Assembly: GCF_018263855.1 (NCBI RefSeq)
Contig: NZ_CP073318.1
Coordinates: 9,796,001-9,860,000, forward strand
DNA: 64,000 bases
Origin: Kutzneria sp. CA-103260
GTDB taxonomy: Bacteria > Actinomycetota > Actinomycetes > Mycobacteriales > Pseudonocardiaceae
Direction: 5' to 3'
Position numbers and translations under genes: made by a program
The notes under the pieces: model-generated
The model's input: the letters and a program-made list of their open reading frames with translations, nothing else
Told to the model about the DNA's origin: nothing
The model's database searches: none
Shown: one piece after another, positions 41,392-51,598 of the stretch
Numbering within the stretch: position 1 is the stretch's first letter
Layout: every line of letters starts with the position of its first letter

Positions 41392-42865
41392 TCAGCTGGG
41401 CCAGTAGAGCGAGCCGCACATCCGGGTCGTCCAGGTCCACCAGCTCGCCGATCTTCTTCATCCGGTACCGGAACGTGTTGGGGTGGATCCGCAGCGCCCG
41501 GCTCGCCTCGCGGGGATCGCCGGGATGGCGCAGCCACTGGTACAGCGTGTCCAGGTCCAGGTCCTTGAGCTCGGCGAGCGGCCCCAGCTCGGCCACCCCG
41601 GAGGCGTTCGAGGCGGCGGCGACCCGGTGCAGCGCCAGCGCCGGCCACACCTCCTCGTAGTTGGCCAGCTTGCGTGCCGCCAGGCCGGTGCGCAGCAGCC
41701 GCAACGTCTCGTCGGCCTGGGACCGGGACAGCGGCAGTTCCGAGATGTCGACCGGCCCACCGGCGGCGACCAGGGGTTCGCCGGCGGCCAGCACTTCCCG
41801 CAGCGGACCCCAGCCCTTGTCCGGGACGACGGCGTAGAGCACGCCGTGCAGGTCCGCGACCGCTGGCCGGCGGCCGACGCCGCGGGTCATCCGCTCCCAC
41901 AGCGCGAGGCGAACGCCCTCGGCGTCGGCGGCGTCCTCGCTGGCCGCGTCGATCGCGATCACCCGGTGCGGCTGCTCGTCCAGGCCCAGCTCGGCCGCCG
42001 CGGCCCGGCTGTCGGCGGCGCCGGCCAGCACAGCCTGTACCAGCTCGGCCGAGCGCATTCGCTCGGCGTCCACCCGGGCCCGGCGGCGGAGCAGGTGCAG
42101 CGCCACCACCGGTCCGGTGTCGGCGAAGGCCGCCGAGCGCTCGTCGCTGACCTCGCCGTCGACCACCGCCCACATCGAGCCCAGCAGCTCGCCGCCCATC
42201 CGGATCGGCACGATCAGCCGCGGCAGCGTGCCGTCCCGCTGGGCCGGCACGAAGATCACCGACCGGCCCTTGCTGAGCTGCCGGAACACGCCCCGGCTGC
42301 GGAACCGGGCCAGCACGTCGTCCGGCACCCGGCGGCCCATGATCGTGGACACCCGGGCCGGGTCGGTGCGGTCCTGGCGGGAGGAGTAGGCCAGCACCCG
42401 GGAGTTGGCGTCCTCGATCGTCACCGGCGCGTCGATCACCGCCGCCACCGCGTCGGCCAGCCGGAACAGGTCGCCGAACTGCTCCACGTCGCCGTCCGAC
42501 TCGTCGTCGGCGGCCGCGTCGAGCACCGCGCGCAGCAGCCACACCAGCTGGGCCCAGGCCGCCTCCTGTCGCACCTCGACGACGGCGATCTCCGCTTCCC
42601 GGGCGGCGCTGAGCACCTCCCCGTCGCCGGCCTGCGGCTGCTTCAGCAGCACACCCGCCGCTCCCCGGGAGTGCCTGACCAGGTCGACCGCGTCCTTCCG
42701 GCCGCCGACCGCCACGCCCAGCACCAGGTCGCCGGCCGCGATCACGCTGCGCCGGCCCGGCTCGGCGATCACCACGTCGGTGACGCTCTGCGGGGCCGAC
42801 GCCGCGTGCACGGCGCGCAACATCGTCGGCCCCACCCGGTCGACAACACCCTGCACGGTCACCAC
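41372..42865 (-). CDS. PucR-family transcriptional regulator
   Basis: A 497-residue regulator with the N-terminal PucR purine-catabolism-like segment (VQGVVDRVGPTMLRAVHA, VLGVAVGGRKDAVDLV). A GAF-like middle (IDAPVTIEDANSRVLAYSS) follows, then the C-terminal PucR helix-turn-helix (REASRALRIHPNTFRYRMKKIGELVDLD). Such proteins control purine, amino-acid or secondary metabolism operons. The start is placed at GTG 42865 because sequence above it is low in GC; an in-frame ATG at 42955 would add 30 residues. Convergent with the AraC-type gene. Confidence 0.9.
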   Translation of the reverse strand: MVTVQGVVDRVGPTMLRAVHAASAPQSVTDVVIAEPGRRSVIAAGDLVLGVAVGGRKDAVDLVRHSRGAAGVLLKQPQAGDGEVLSAAREAEIAVVEVRQEAAWAQLVWLLRAVLDAAADDESDGDVEQFGDLFRLADAVAAVIDAPVTIEDANSRVLAYSSRQDRTDPARVSTIMGRRVPDDVLARFRSRGVFRQLSKGRSVIFVPAQRDGTLPRLIVPIRMGGELLGSMWAVVDGEVSDERSAAFADTGPVVALHLLRRRARVDAERMRSAELVQAVLAGAADSRAAAAELGLDEQPHRVIAIDAASEDAADAEGVRLALWERMTRGVGRRPAVADLHGVLYAVVPDKGWGPLREVLAAGEPLVAAGGPVDISELPLSRSQADETLRLLRTGLAARKLANYEEVWPALALHRVAAASNASGVAELGPLAELKDLDLDTLYQWLRHPGDPREASRALRIHPNTFRYRMKKIGELVDLDDPDVRLALLAQLITLKWV

Positions 42866-43082
42866 CGCGCCATCGTGCCACCCCCGCCGCCACTGTTCAT
42901 GTCCGACGAGCGGAAACGGCAGAAGATCATTCACATTTGCTGGGCGGCCAATCATGTGGCCTCTTTTATCAGGGCCGACGGGGCGGCAATCCTTGGACGA
43001 GGCTTCCTGTGGATCACGGGGTGTCGACACGGGCCGGCCTTGCACGGGTATATCGCTTGACCATTGTGAAAGGAGAAAGATT

Positions 43083-43511
43083 GTGAAGGCCTTCCTCCGG
43101 GGTACGCGCGCCCTGTCCGCCCTGTTCATCGTTCTGCTGGGAATCCTGTTCGTCGCCCCACAGGGCGCGGCGATGGCCGGCGTGCTCGACAATCCGGGTA
43201 CGGGAGCCGCCAAGACTCCCTGTTATGAGAAGATTTCGGTCGTCAACAGCGCCGCGTTCGTCATGAACTGGACCGGGAAGATTTCCACCGGTCTGTCCAC
43301 GCCGTCCACCGACAACTATCCTGTCGGTCAGGAGCGGACCATCGACTTCAATATCTACGGAATCAGGGACGGTGTCGAGATCTGGCCCGAGGTGCACGCC
43401 ATCCTCGGCACCACGAACAGCGGCCCGCGCGTGCAGTTCTGTGAGGGTGGGGCCACGGCCGCCTACCGGGTGACGGGCACCACCCTCAACTTCTCGGTGA
43501 ACCTCCTCTGA
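43083..43511 (+). CDS. Small secreted protein of unknown function
   Basis: 142 residues with a Sec signal (ALSALFIVLLGILFVAPQGA, cleavage likely near AMA). The mature ~110 residues contain two Cys and look beta-rich: YEKISVVNSAAFVMNW, QERTIDFNIYGI, LNFSVNLL. GTG 43083 has AAAGGAG about eight bases upstream. I do not recognise the family. A strong bidirectional hairpin follows. Confidence 0.8.
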   Translation: MKAFLRGTRALSALFIVLLGILFVAPQGAAMAGVLDNPGTGAAKTPCYEKISVVNSAAFVMNWTGKISTGLSTPSTDNYPVGQERTIDFNIYGIRDGVEIWPEVHAILGTTNSGPRVQFCEGGATAAYRVTGTTLNFSVNLL

Positions 43512-43530
43512 CTTGGACTCCCGCCTGTGG

Positions 43531-43564
43531 TTCGTCCCCCTGACGCGAGCGCCAGGGGGACGAA
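43531..43564. terminator. Bidirectional terminator hairpin
   Basis: TTCGTCCCCCTG at 43531-43542 pairs perfectly with 43553-43564 between two converging genes. Confidence 0.8.
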
Positions 43565-43570
43565 ACCGGG

Positions 43571-45868
43571 TCAGCGCCTACTGATCTTGAACACCCAGGC
43601 GTACTGACCCGCGGCCTTCGCCGCCGGCGGCACGTCGACCACCAGCGAGCCGCCGGTTGTGGTCCAGGTCAACGGTTGCGGGTAGCCCAGCATCGTCACC
43701 TTGTCGCCCGGCCGGATCGGCACCGGGGCACTGACCGTCAGCTTGCTGCCCGGCGCGGTCAGCGAGGTGATGTAGAAGGCGTCACGCTTGGTCGTGAACC
43801 GCAGGTCGCCCAGCTGCGCCTGCCGCGACCAGTAGGACGTGTCGTAGATCGACTCGCCGTTGACCTTCAGCCACGCGCCGGTCTGCCGCAGCCGGGTCTG
43901 CATGATCTCCGGGATGGTGCCGTCCGCCCGCGGGCCGATGTCCAGCAGGAAGTTGCCGTTCTTGCTGACGATGTCGACCAGCGTGTGCACCACCTCCTCG
44001 GCCGTCATGTACATGTCGTCCGGGGTGGCGCGGTTGTAGCCGTAACTGCGCGGGTCCAGGCCCCGGCTGGCCTCCCACTTGGCCACCACGGTGTTCGGAT
44101 AGGTGGTGTACTCCGGCGTGGTGAAGTCGTGCACCGCGATGCCCGACCGGTCGTTGATCGTCACGTCCTTGGGCCGTGGCCGGTCCTTGGCGTTGTTGAA
44201 GTACTCGGCCATCAGCCGCCGGCTGTCGTTCACGCCGCCGATGTCGCACCAGATCACGTCCGGGTCGTAGCCGTGCACCAGCTCCAACATCTGCGGCAGC
44301 TGGTAGTCCTGCACGAAGTCACGGCCACTGGCGTAGCCGGTGTAGGGCACCGCCGCGCCCGTGTACGGATTGCGTGGCGGGTGGCCCATCCACGGGTTGT
44401 CCGGGTTGAACCACTCGGGCATCGAGAAGTACAAACCGTTGCGCAGCTGGGGAGTGTGCTTCCGCGACGCGTCGAACAGGGCCTTGATCAGATCCCGCTT
44501 GGGGCCCAGCTTGGCCGCCGTGCGGCCGGAGACCTTGGAGTCCCAGAGCGCGAAACCCTCGTGGTGCTTGGAGGTCAGCACGTAGTAGCGGGCTCCGGCC
44601 TCGACGAACAGGTTCAGCCAGTCCAGCGGATTCCACTTCTCGGCCTTGAACTGCGGGATGAAGTCGTCGTAGTTGACGTTCTGGCCGTAGGTCTGGCGGT
44701 GGTAGTCGTAGACGGCGTTGCTCGGGTCCTGCATCCAGTTCCAGTACCACTCCGCGTACTGCTTGCCCGGCGGCGACCAGGCCGGCACGGAGTAGACGCC
44801 CCAGTGGATGAAGATGCCGAACTTGGCGTCCTGGAACCAGTACGGGGCCTGGTGCGTGTTCAGCGACGTGTCGGCCGGCTGATAGTCGGGCACGCCCAAC
44901 AGGATCGGTGCGCTGGCGCTGGCCAGTATGTCCTTTGTGGACTTCGCGGTGACGCTGCCGGTGACGGTGGTGCCGTCGTCGGTGTTCTGGTTCTTGCGGA
45001 TGCCGATGCGGACCTTGGCCTCGTCGCCCGGCGCGAGCCAGTCCACGGTGGCCGGCATGACCGTCCGGCCGCCCTGGACGTCGACGGAGATCGTGAGCCG
45101 GTCCTGCGGGGTGATCCACTCGGTGCCGAGGTTGACCAGCGTCGCCTCGACGACCTGCGGACCGGCGTCGGTGAGCAGGCTGGTGGTCGACTTCGTGCCG
45201 CGCAGCGTGACCGCCTTGCCGGTGACGACCGGTTGGAGGCTGAGGGCGAAGATGTGCAGGCTGGACTTGCCCTCGACGGCCGGGCTGGTGGTCGGCAGGG
45301 TGATCGCCACCGCGTCCCGGTTCGGGTCGATCCAGACCTGGGAGGTGCTGATCGACACCGGGCTCTGGTCGGTGCGGCCGCCCGGCGTGTAGCGGAACGG
45401 GGCGACGAGCTGGCCGCTGCCGGAGTACCAGTCGGCGCCGCCGAGCTGGGCCTCGCTGGTGCTGCCGTCGGCGTAGTGGATGGTCGCGGTGCCGCCGGTC
45501 GCGCCGTACGAGCAGGCGGTGAGGAACAGCGCCGTGACGTAGCGGCCCTGGGGCAGCGGGATCTGCTGGCCCATCGCGACGATGTTGTTCTTGCCGGTGG
45601 CGGACGGGAACGTGAACGGGACGCCGTCCACGGTGACCTGGCCGCTGGGTAAGCCCTCGGCCGGGAAGGTGTAGCCGGAGCCGTCGAAGTTGCCGTCGTG
45701 GGTGGTGGCGGTGTCGATGCCGTCGTTGTCGAACAGGCCGTCCAGCGGGACGGGGACCGGATTCGGTGCGTCGGACGCCGCGAAGGCGGTCCCCGTGCCG
45801 TTGATCGTCGCGAGCACGGTCGCGCCCAGGGCCAGGCCCAGGGCGGTCCGTCGGGGGAAGGTCGTCAT
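43571..45868 (-). CDS. Secreted alpha-L-fucosidase (GH29)
   Basis: Hydrolyses terminal alpha-L-fucose from glycans. The 765-residue protein begins with a twin-arginine-type signal (FPRRTALGLALGATVLA). Residues about 40-310 are beta-rich and carry an NEW1/NPCBM-like or Ig-like accessory part. The catalytic barrel then starts at APYWFQDAKFGIFIHWGVYSVPAW, the classic GH29 opening, with TSKHHEGFALWDS and the nucleophile D542 in VIWCDIGG. An extended C-terminal beta domain follows. It lies 123 bp downstream of the GH5-like gene on the same strand. Confidence 0.92.
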   Translation of the reverse strand: MTTFPRRTALGLALGATVLATINGTGTAFAASDAPNPVPVPLDGLFDNDGIDTATTHDGNFDGSGYTFPAEGLPSGQVTVDGVPFTFPSATGKNNIVAMGQQIPLPQGRYVTALFLTACSYGATGGTATIHYADGSTSEAQLGGADWYSGSGQLVAPFRYTPGGRTDQSPVSISTSQVWIDPNRDAVAITLPTTSPAVEGKSSLHIFALSLQPVVTGKAVTLRGTKSTTSLLTDAGPQVVEATLVNLGTEWITPQDRLTISVDVQGGRTVMPATVDWLAPGDEAKVRIGIRKNQNTDDGTTVTGSVTAKSTKDILASASAPILLGVPDYQPADTSLNTHQAPYWFQDAKFGIFIHWGVYSVPAWSPPGKQYAEWYWNWMQDPSNAVYDYHRQTYGQNVNYDDFIPQFKAEKWNPLDWLNLFVEAGARYYVLTSKHHEGFALWDSKVSGRTAAKLGPKRDLIKALFDASRKHTPQLRNGLYFSMPEWFNPDNPWMGHPPRNPYTGAAVPYTGYASGRDFVQDYQLPQMLELVHGYDPDVIWCDIGGVNDSRRLMAEYFNNAKDRPRPKDVTINDRSGIAVHDFTTPEYTTYPNTVVAKWEASRGLDPRSYGYNRATPDDMYMTAEEVVHTLVDIVSKNGNFLLDIGPRADGTIPEIMQTRLRQTGAWLKVNGESIYDTSYWSRQAQLGDLRFTTKRDAFYITSLTAPGSKLTVSAPVPIRPGDKVTMLGYPQPLTWTTTGGSLVVDVPPAAKAAGQYAWVFKISRR

Positions 45869-45991
45869 CGAGCCCTCCTGCGTCGGGCCGCCCGGCGACG
45901 GAACAGATCCGATGTGTCGGGTGGTTTATGCGGCGGACCGGGGCCTGACGCGGTTAGTCATCGGATGACTGTGATCCTGGGGTGGTCGGGC

Positions 45992-47164
45992 TCACACTGT
46001 CAAGACCTCGGTCACGCCCCGGGCCGCCAGGTACTCGGGGCTCGTCTCCTGGACGATCGCCGGACGCTGGCCGGTTTTCGCCAGTCGCATCCAGGCCTCG
46101 AAGAACGCGCCGCCCGGGCCGGAGTCGCTGCGCTTGCCGTCGAAGAGCAGCGCCGTCGTGCGGTCCACCGGCTTCGGCAACTCTGAGTGAATGGCCCGCT
46201 GGATGGCCTTGGCCAGCGGCTTCGCGTTGCCGTCGGAGTCGAACAGGCCCAGTCCGTACTCCAGCTCCGGGTAGTCGACGAACTTCCGGTTCACGTCGTG
46301 CGAGCACCACCAGGTGAGACCCCAGATGTTCTTGCAGGTCGCGACGTTGCCAATCGTTTGCTCCGCGTACTCCACGGCGTGCTCCACCGGGATGTGCGGG
46401 GCCGGCGCGCCCACCTCCTGCACCCAGATCACCCGGTCCGGCGTGCCGTAGGAGCGGGCCAGCTCGGTGCCGTACTCGGCCAGGTGGTGGATCTCCGTCG
46501 ACTGCGGACCGTAACGACGGGCCGCGTTCAGGCTGAAGACCCAGGGGTGGACCGTGGTCATGGCGCCCTTGGTCGCGCTGGCCAGCGGCGTGAACGGGTG
46601 GTCGTCGACGTACCAGGCGTCGTCGAAGGCCGAATGACAGTGCGGGTGGTCCGGGTCGGCCGCGTAGACCGCTTCCAGCAGCCGGTCCAGCCACACGTCC
46701 ACCTCGGCCGGCGTGCACGGGTTGTGCGCCACCAGATTGTTCATCTCGTTGCCGAGCGTCATTCCCAGGAAGTTCGGCTCCCCGCGCAGCGCCGTGGCCA
46801 GCGTGCGTAGCAACAGGATCTGGCCCTCCAACACGTCCGGATCGGTGAACACGTTGCGGTGGTGCCAGGTCTGCGTCCAGGAGGGGTAGAAGTCGAAGCT
46901 GGACAGGTGGCCCTGGATGCCGTCCACCGTCACGTCGAGGCCGGCCCGCGCGCCCATGCGGACCAGCTCCAGCAGCTGCTGCACCGCCTTCTCCCGGACC
47001 ACGCCGCGGTTGGGCTGGAACACCGACCAGATCGGGAACACCCGCACGTGGTCCAGGCCGAGACCGGCCAGCTGGTCCAGGTCCCGGCGGATCGAGTCCG
47101 GCTCGAAGTCCAGCCAGGTGTGCCACCAGTGCTTGCTGGGCGTGTAGTTGGCGCCGAACCGCAT
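45992..47164 (-). CDS. GH5-like glycoside hydrolase
   Basis: A 390-residue TIM-barrel enzyme without an evident signal peptide, so it may act inside the cell on imported oligosaccharides. The acid/base Glu140 is in MTLGNEMNN and the probable nucleophile Glu250 in IWVQEVGAP, the two-Glu layout of clan GH-A. LGLDHVRVFPIWSVFQPNRG and HPWVF are also clan-like. Specificity (mannan, glucan or other) is not decided. ATG 47164 has GGGAG seven bases upstream. The start lies opposite the glycine riboswitch leader of sdaA. Confidence 0.8.
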   Translation of the reverse strand: MRFGANYTPSKHWWHTWLDFEPDSIRRDLDQLAGLGLDHVRVFPIWSVFQPNRGVVREKAVQQLLELVRMGARAGLDVTVDGIQGHLSSFDFYPSWTQTWHHRNVFTDPDVLEGQILLLRTLATALRGEPNFLGMTLGNEMNNLVAHNPCTPAEVDVWLDRLLEAVYAADPDHPHCHSAFDDAWYVDDHPFTPLASATKGAMTTVHPWVFSLNAARRYGPQSTEIHHLAEYGTELARSYGTPDRVIWVQEVGAPAPHIPVEHAVEYAEQTIGNVATCKNIWGLTWWCSHDVNRKFVDYPELEYGLGLFDSDGNAKPLAKAIQRAIHSELPKPVDRTTALLFDGKRSDSGPGGAFFEAWMRLAKTGQRPAIVQETSPEYLAARGVTEVLTV

Positions 47165-47230
47165 CAGCCGCTCCCTGCGTCGTTTACAGTGAGGGCAACA
47201 ATTCCACACAGGCCGCGTGCCGACGGCACA

Positions 47231-47425
47231 CAGCCCGGTCGGGAGAGCCCTCGGATTTCACCGGGGCGCCGAAGGAGCAAGCCTCCCCGCACACTCTCAG
47301 GCAACCAGACCGGCCGGGCGAGGCGACTCTGGAAAGCAGCGTGCGCGGTCGTGCATGCCACCCACGGTGCAAGCTGTCGCGGTCGTGACGGCGAAGCTCT
47401 CAGGTCCCATGACAGAGGGGGAGCC
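47231..47425 (+). ncRNA. Tandem glycine riboswitch
   Basis: The sequence upstream of sdaA shows the glycine aptamer consensus. The first aptamer has GGGAGAGCCC, GCCGAAGGAGCAAGCC, ACTCTCAGGCAACCAGACCG and CTCTGGAAAGC. The second aptamer ends GCGAAGCTCTCAGG, TCCCATGACAGAGGGGG. The two are joined by a short linker as in cooperative tandem switches. The second aptamer's 5' half is less canonical. Glycine binding probably turns on the serine ammonia-lyase gene 30 bp downstream. Confidence 0.88.
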
Positions 47426-47454
47426 TCAACTTCGGCACAACCGTGGAGTCCGCC

Positions 47455-48828
<1,374 letters not shown>

Positions 48829-48841
48829 CGGCGGTCGGCGC

Positions 48842-49324
48842 ATGACATCGGACGAGATGGTGTGGGCGGCGATGGAAGTGGCGGAAGAGGGGATTAGGCA
48901 GGGGGAACTGCCGATCGGGGCGGTGGTGTTCGCGGGCGATGAGGTGGTGGGCAGGGCGTTCACCAGGGACAGCGTCGGCCGGCTGAAGCACGCGGATCTG
49001 TTGGCGATGATCGAGGCGGACGGCCAGCAGGTGAAGGGGTCGCTGAGGCTGGCGGTGAATCTGGAGCCGTGCCTGATGTGTCTGGGGGCGGCGATGTCGT
49101 TGGGGGTCAGGGAGATCTGTTACGGCCTGAGCTCGCCGGGGGATGGGGCGGCGAGGATTGCCGCGAGCTGGGAGCCGGGGGCGGGCATGGGGTGGTACCG
49201 GGCGCCGGAGATGCACGGGGGGATCAGGGCGGAGGAAGTGCGGGAGCAGTTCCGGAGGTACTGCGAGCGCGCGGCGGACACACCGTTGAGGAAGTGGGCA
49301 AATACGCTTGCGAGCGGAACCTAG
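48842..49324 (+). CDS. CDA-fold nucleoside deaminase with HAD in place of HAE
   Basis: A 160-residue member of the cytidine deaminase-like fold. Zinc ligands are H50 and C77/C80 (LEPCLMCLGAAM). The proton-shuttling residue after the His, normally Glu, is Asp: H50-A51-D52. The long C-terminal GMGWYRAPEMHGG segment is not typical of TadA. It begins 14 bp after sdaA and is followed nine bases later by a sirtuin gene, so all three may be cotranscribed. Substrate and activity are uncertain. The Glu-to-Asp change could lower or alter catalysis. Confidence 0.82.
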   Translation: MTSDEMVWAAMEVAEEGIRQGELPIGAVVFAGDEVVGRAFTRDSVGRLKHADLLAMIEADGQQVKGSLRLAVNLEPCLMCLGAAMSLGVREICYGLSSPGDGAARIAASWEPGAGMGWYRAPEMHGGIRAEEVREQFRRYCERAADTPLRKWANTLASGT

Positions 49325-49333
49325 GCTGGGGGC

Positions 49334-50023
49334 ATGACCAGGATCGCGGTGTTGACGGGGGCGGGGATCTCGACGGACTCGGGGATTCCGGACTACCGCG
49401 GCCCGCAGGGGGAGTGGACGAAGGACCCGAGGGCGCAGGAGCTCTTCACGTACCAGAACTTCATGGGGGACGAGCGGACGCGCGGGGAGTTCTGGCGGCG
49501 GTATGAGGGACACCCGGCCTGGCGGGCGGAGCCGAACGAGGCGCACCGGGCGATCGCGAAGCTGGCGAACGTGCGGGTGTTGACGCAGAACGTGGACGGC
49601 CTACACCAGAAAGCCGGGACGCCGGAGCGGAAGGTGTTGGAGCTGCACGGAAGCATGCACCGGACGGTGTGTGTCCAGTGCGAGAGCCGACACAGCACCG
49701 AGGAAATCCTCGACGGCGACAAGAAGTGCCCCAGCTGCAAGGGGATTCTCAAGCTGGGGGTGACGCTGTTAGGCGAGCACCTGGACCCGGAGGTCATCGG
49801 CCACGCCAGGAACATCGCGGCGGCGAGTGAGGTGTTCCTGGCGGTTGGGAGTTCGTTGCAGGTGGAGCCGGCGGCGGCGTTGTGCGCGGTGGCGGTGCGG
49901 GCGGGGGCCCGGCTGGTGATCGTGAACCGCGATCCGACGCCGTACGACGACATGGCGGCGGAGAAGATCACGGAGCCGATCGGGACGGCGGTGCCCCGGC
50001 TCTGCGAGGAACTGGCTCAGTAG
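49334..50023 (+). CDS. NAD-dependent protein deacylase (sirtuin)
   Basis: Removes acyl groups from lysine using NAD+. The 229-residue bacterial-length protein has VLTGAGISTDSGIPDYRG, the QNVDGLH motif, catalytic His in LELHGSMH, and a zinc site of CVQC and CPSC. VFLAVGSSLQVEP completes the NAD fold. The hydrophobic pocket residues of class III sirtuins cannot be settled here. It follows the deaminase gene and ends before a perfect hairpin. Confidence 0.93.
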   Translation: MTRIAVLTGAGISTDSGIPDYRGPQGEWTKDPRAQELFTYQNFMGDERTRGEFWRRYEGHPAWRAEPNEAHRAIAKLANVRVLTQNVDGLHQKAGTPERKVLELHGSMHRTVCVQCESRHSTEEILDGDKKCPSCKGILKLGVTLLGEHLDPEVIGHARNIAAASEVFLAVGSSLQVEPAAALCAVAVRAGARLVIVNRDPTPYDDMAAEKITEPIGTAVPRLCEELAQ

Positions 50024-50030
50024 AAGGGAA

Positions 50031-50062
50031 TCCGCCCGTTCGGCCGAGGCCGAACGGGCGGA
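50031..50062. terminator. Bidirectional terminator hairpin
   Basis: TCCGCCCGTTCGGC at 50031-50044 pairs perfectly with 50049-50062 around CGAG, between the converging sirtuin and GH105 genes. Confidence 0.85.
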
Positions 50063-50068
50063 CGAGGG

Positions 50069-51154
50069 TCAGAACTTGGCCGAGCAGCCGGGGGTCAGCT
50101 TGGCCGCCTCGACGCCGGCCATGAGAAACACGCCGACGCCGTAGTTGCTGGTGGCGGTGGGGCTGATGGGCTGGTACTGGGACGGGTGCGAGGACGGACC
50201 CTGCACGTAGCCGACAACACCGTTGGACCGCAGGGCGGTGCCCTTCAGCCAGCCCCAGGCCTTCTGCACGACCGGGGTGTACGTGGCCGCGTCGAGGTAG
50301 CCGGCCTGGATGGCCTTGGCCAGACCGTAGGTGAACAGCGAGGTGCCGCTGGACTCCGGCGCGGGGTAGGCGGCCGGGTGGTCGACGTCGGCGGTCCAGT
50401 AGCCGCCGGCCTGCTGGGTGGCCTTGAGCTTGGCGAACATGGCCTGCAGCAAGGAGATGTAGTGGGCTCGGTGGGCGTCGCCGGCGGGCAGGTAGGCGAT
50501 GGTGTCGGTGAGGGCGGCGACGATCCAACCGTTGCCGCGGGACCAGTGCTGGGTGGTGCCGACCCAGCGGGAGTCCCGCCACCACAGGGCGTTCTTGCTG
50601 TCGTAGATGTGGCTCTCGGGATAGGCGAACAGCTTGGCCATGGCGTCGATGTTCGTGTTGCCGCCGAAGTAGGCGAACGCGGACAGGGCGCCGAGCCGCA
50701 CGGCGTCCACATAGGACATGTCGGAGGACTGGCCGCCCTCGACCTTCTTGGCCTCCTTGTCGACATAGGCCTTGGCGTCGGCGATGTCGGAAGCCGGGTG
50801 CTTGGGGTCGAGCTGGTAGAGGTCGATGTACTCCTGGGAGGCCTCGGGACCGTCCAGGTTGGGCGTGCCGGTGGGCAGCTTCCACTTGTTGTGGGCGGCC
50901 CACGCGGTGGCGTAGTTGAGGTACTTGGCGTCGCCGGTCAGCTTGTACGCCTCGATGTCGCCCTTGATGTACAGCGAGTTGAACCAGGTGGAGTCCGCGG
51001 GCTTGGCGTTGCCGGCGATCCAGTGGTCGGCGGCGGCCCGGATGGGGGCTTCCTCCGCGCAGGCGGCGGGCGCCGCCGAGGCCGCCGTCGGGAGCAGGGC
51101 CCCGGCGACGAGGGAACAGGCGATCGCGAGCGACCACCGGGAACGTGATGCCAC
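50069..51154 (-). CDS. Secreted GH105 unsaturated rhamnogalacturonyl hydrolase
   Basis: A 361-residue (alpha/alpha)6-barrel enzyme with a signal peptide (LAIACSLVAGALLPTAASAA). Family features are WHSRGNGW in the form HWSRGNGWIVAALTDTIAYLP, plus DSRWVGTTQ and ESSGTSLFTYGLA. GH105 enzymes release unsaturated galacturonate from pectin fragments made by lyases. GTG 51154 is preferred because GGAGG lies five bases upstream; GTG 51157 is in frame. It points to use of plant cell-wall pectin. Confidence 0.85.
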   Translation of the reverse strand: MASRSRWSLAIACSLVAGALLPTAASAAPAACAEEAPIRAAADHWIAGNAKPADSTWFNSLYIKGDIEAYKLTGDAKYLNYATAWAAHNKWKLPTGTPNLDGPEASQEYIDLYQLDPKHPASDIADAKAYVDKEAKKVEGGQSSDMSYVDAVRLGALSAFAYFGGNTNIDAMAKLFAYPESHIYDSKNALWWRDSRWVGTTQHWSRGNGWIVAALTDTIAYLPAGDAHRAHYISLLQAMFAKLKATQQAGGYWTADVDHPAAYPAPESSGTSLFTYGLAKAIQAGYLDAATYTPVVQKAWGWLKGTALRSNGVVGYVQGPSSHPSQYQPISPTATSNYGVGVFLMAGVEAAKLTPGCSAKF

Positions 51155-51232
51155 CACAACCTCCAGGGGTGTCGGCGCGGCGGCGGGGGCTGGAAACGTT
51201 TACATAGTAGGGGTGGCGTCAACGGGGTGTCG

Positions 51233-51472
51233 TCAGTCGGCGTCGCCGCCGCGGCCGGAGCCGAGCAGGCTGATGCCGTTGCCGGGCAGCTGCACCGGCA
51301 GGTCGGTGAGCAGCATGGTGTTGTTGCCCGTGAGCACGCCGCTGGATCCGTTGAACGAGTCGCCGACGCCGGGCTTGATATCCGAGGCGGAAGCGGGGGC
51401 TGCCAGCAGGACAAGCAGGACAAGCAGGCCGGTGACCAGGCCGATGATGCGCATGAAGATCATTGTTGCCAC
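51233..51472 (-). CDS. Small secreted chaplin-like protein without cysteines
   Basis: 79 residues from GTG 51472, with GGAGG eight bases upstream. A strong signal (IIGLVTGLLVLLVLLAAPASAS) leaves a mature peptide of about 50 residues. The mature part, NGSSGVLTGNNTMLLTDLP followed by VQLPGNGISLLG, matches the chaplin rhythm of short hydrophobic beta strands (GVxxGN, PVxxPxNxxG, LLG). It lacks the two Cys of typical chaplins. It may form surface amyloid on aerial hyphae. The assignment rests on pattern only. Confidence 0.55.
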   Translation of the reverse strand: MATMIFMRIIGLVTGLLVLLVLLAAPASASDIKPGVGDSFNGSSGVLTGNNTMLLTDLPVQLPGNGISLLGSGRGGDAD

Positions 51473-51598
51473 GATCGACTCCTCCGATGACAGTGGCCCG
51501 TGACCTGGACAGAAGTCTTGACGGCCCGCCAACGGCTGCCTACGGTCGGCGGCAGAGCTCCGATGTATAGGTTTTCACGAGGAAGTGAAGGGGCCGAC

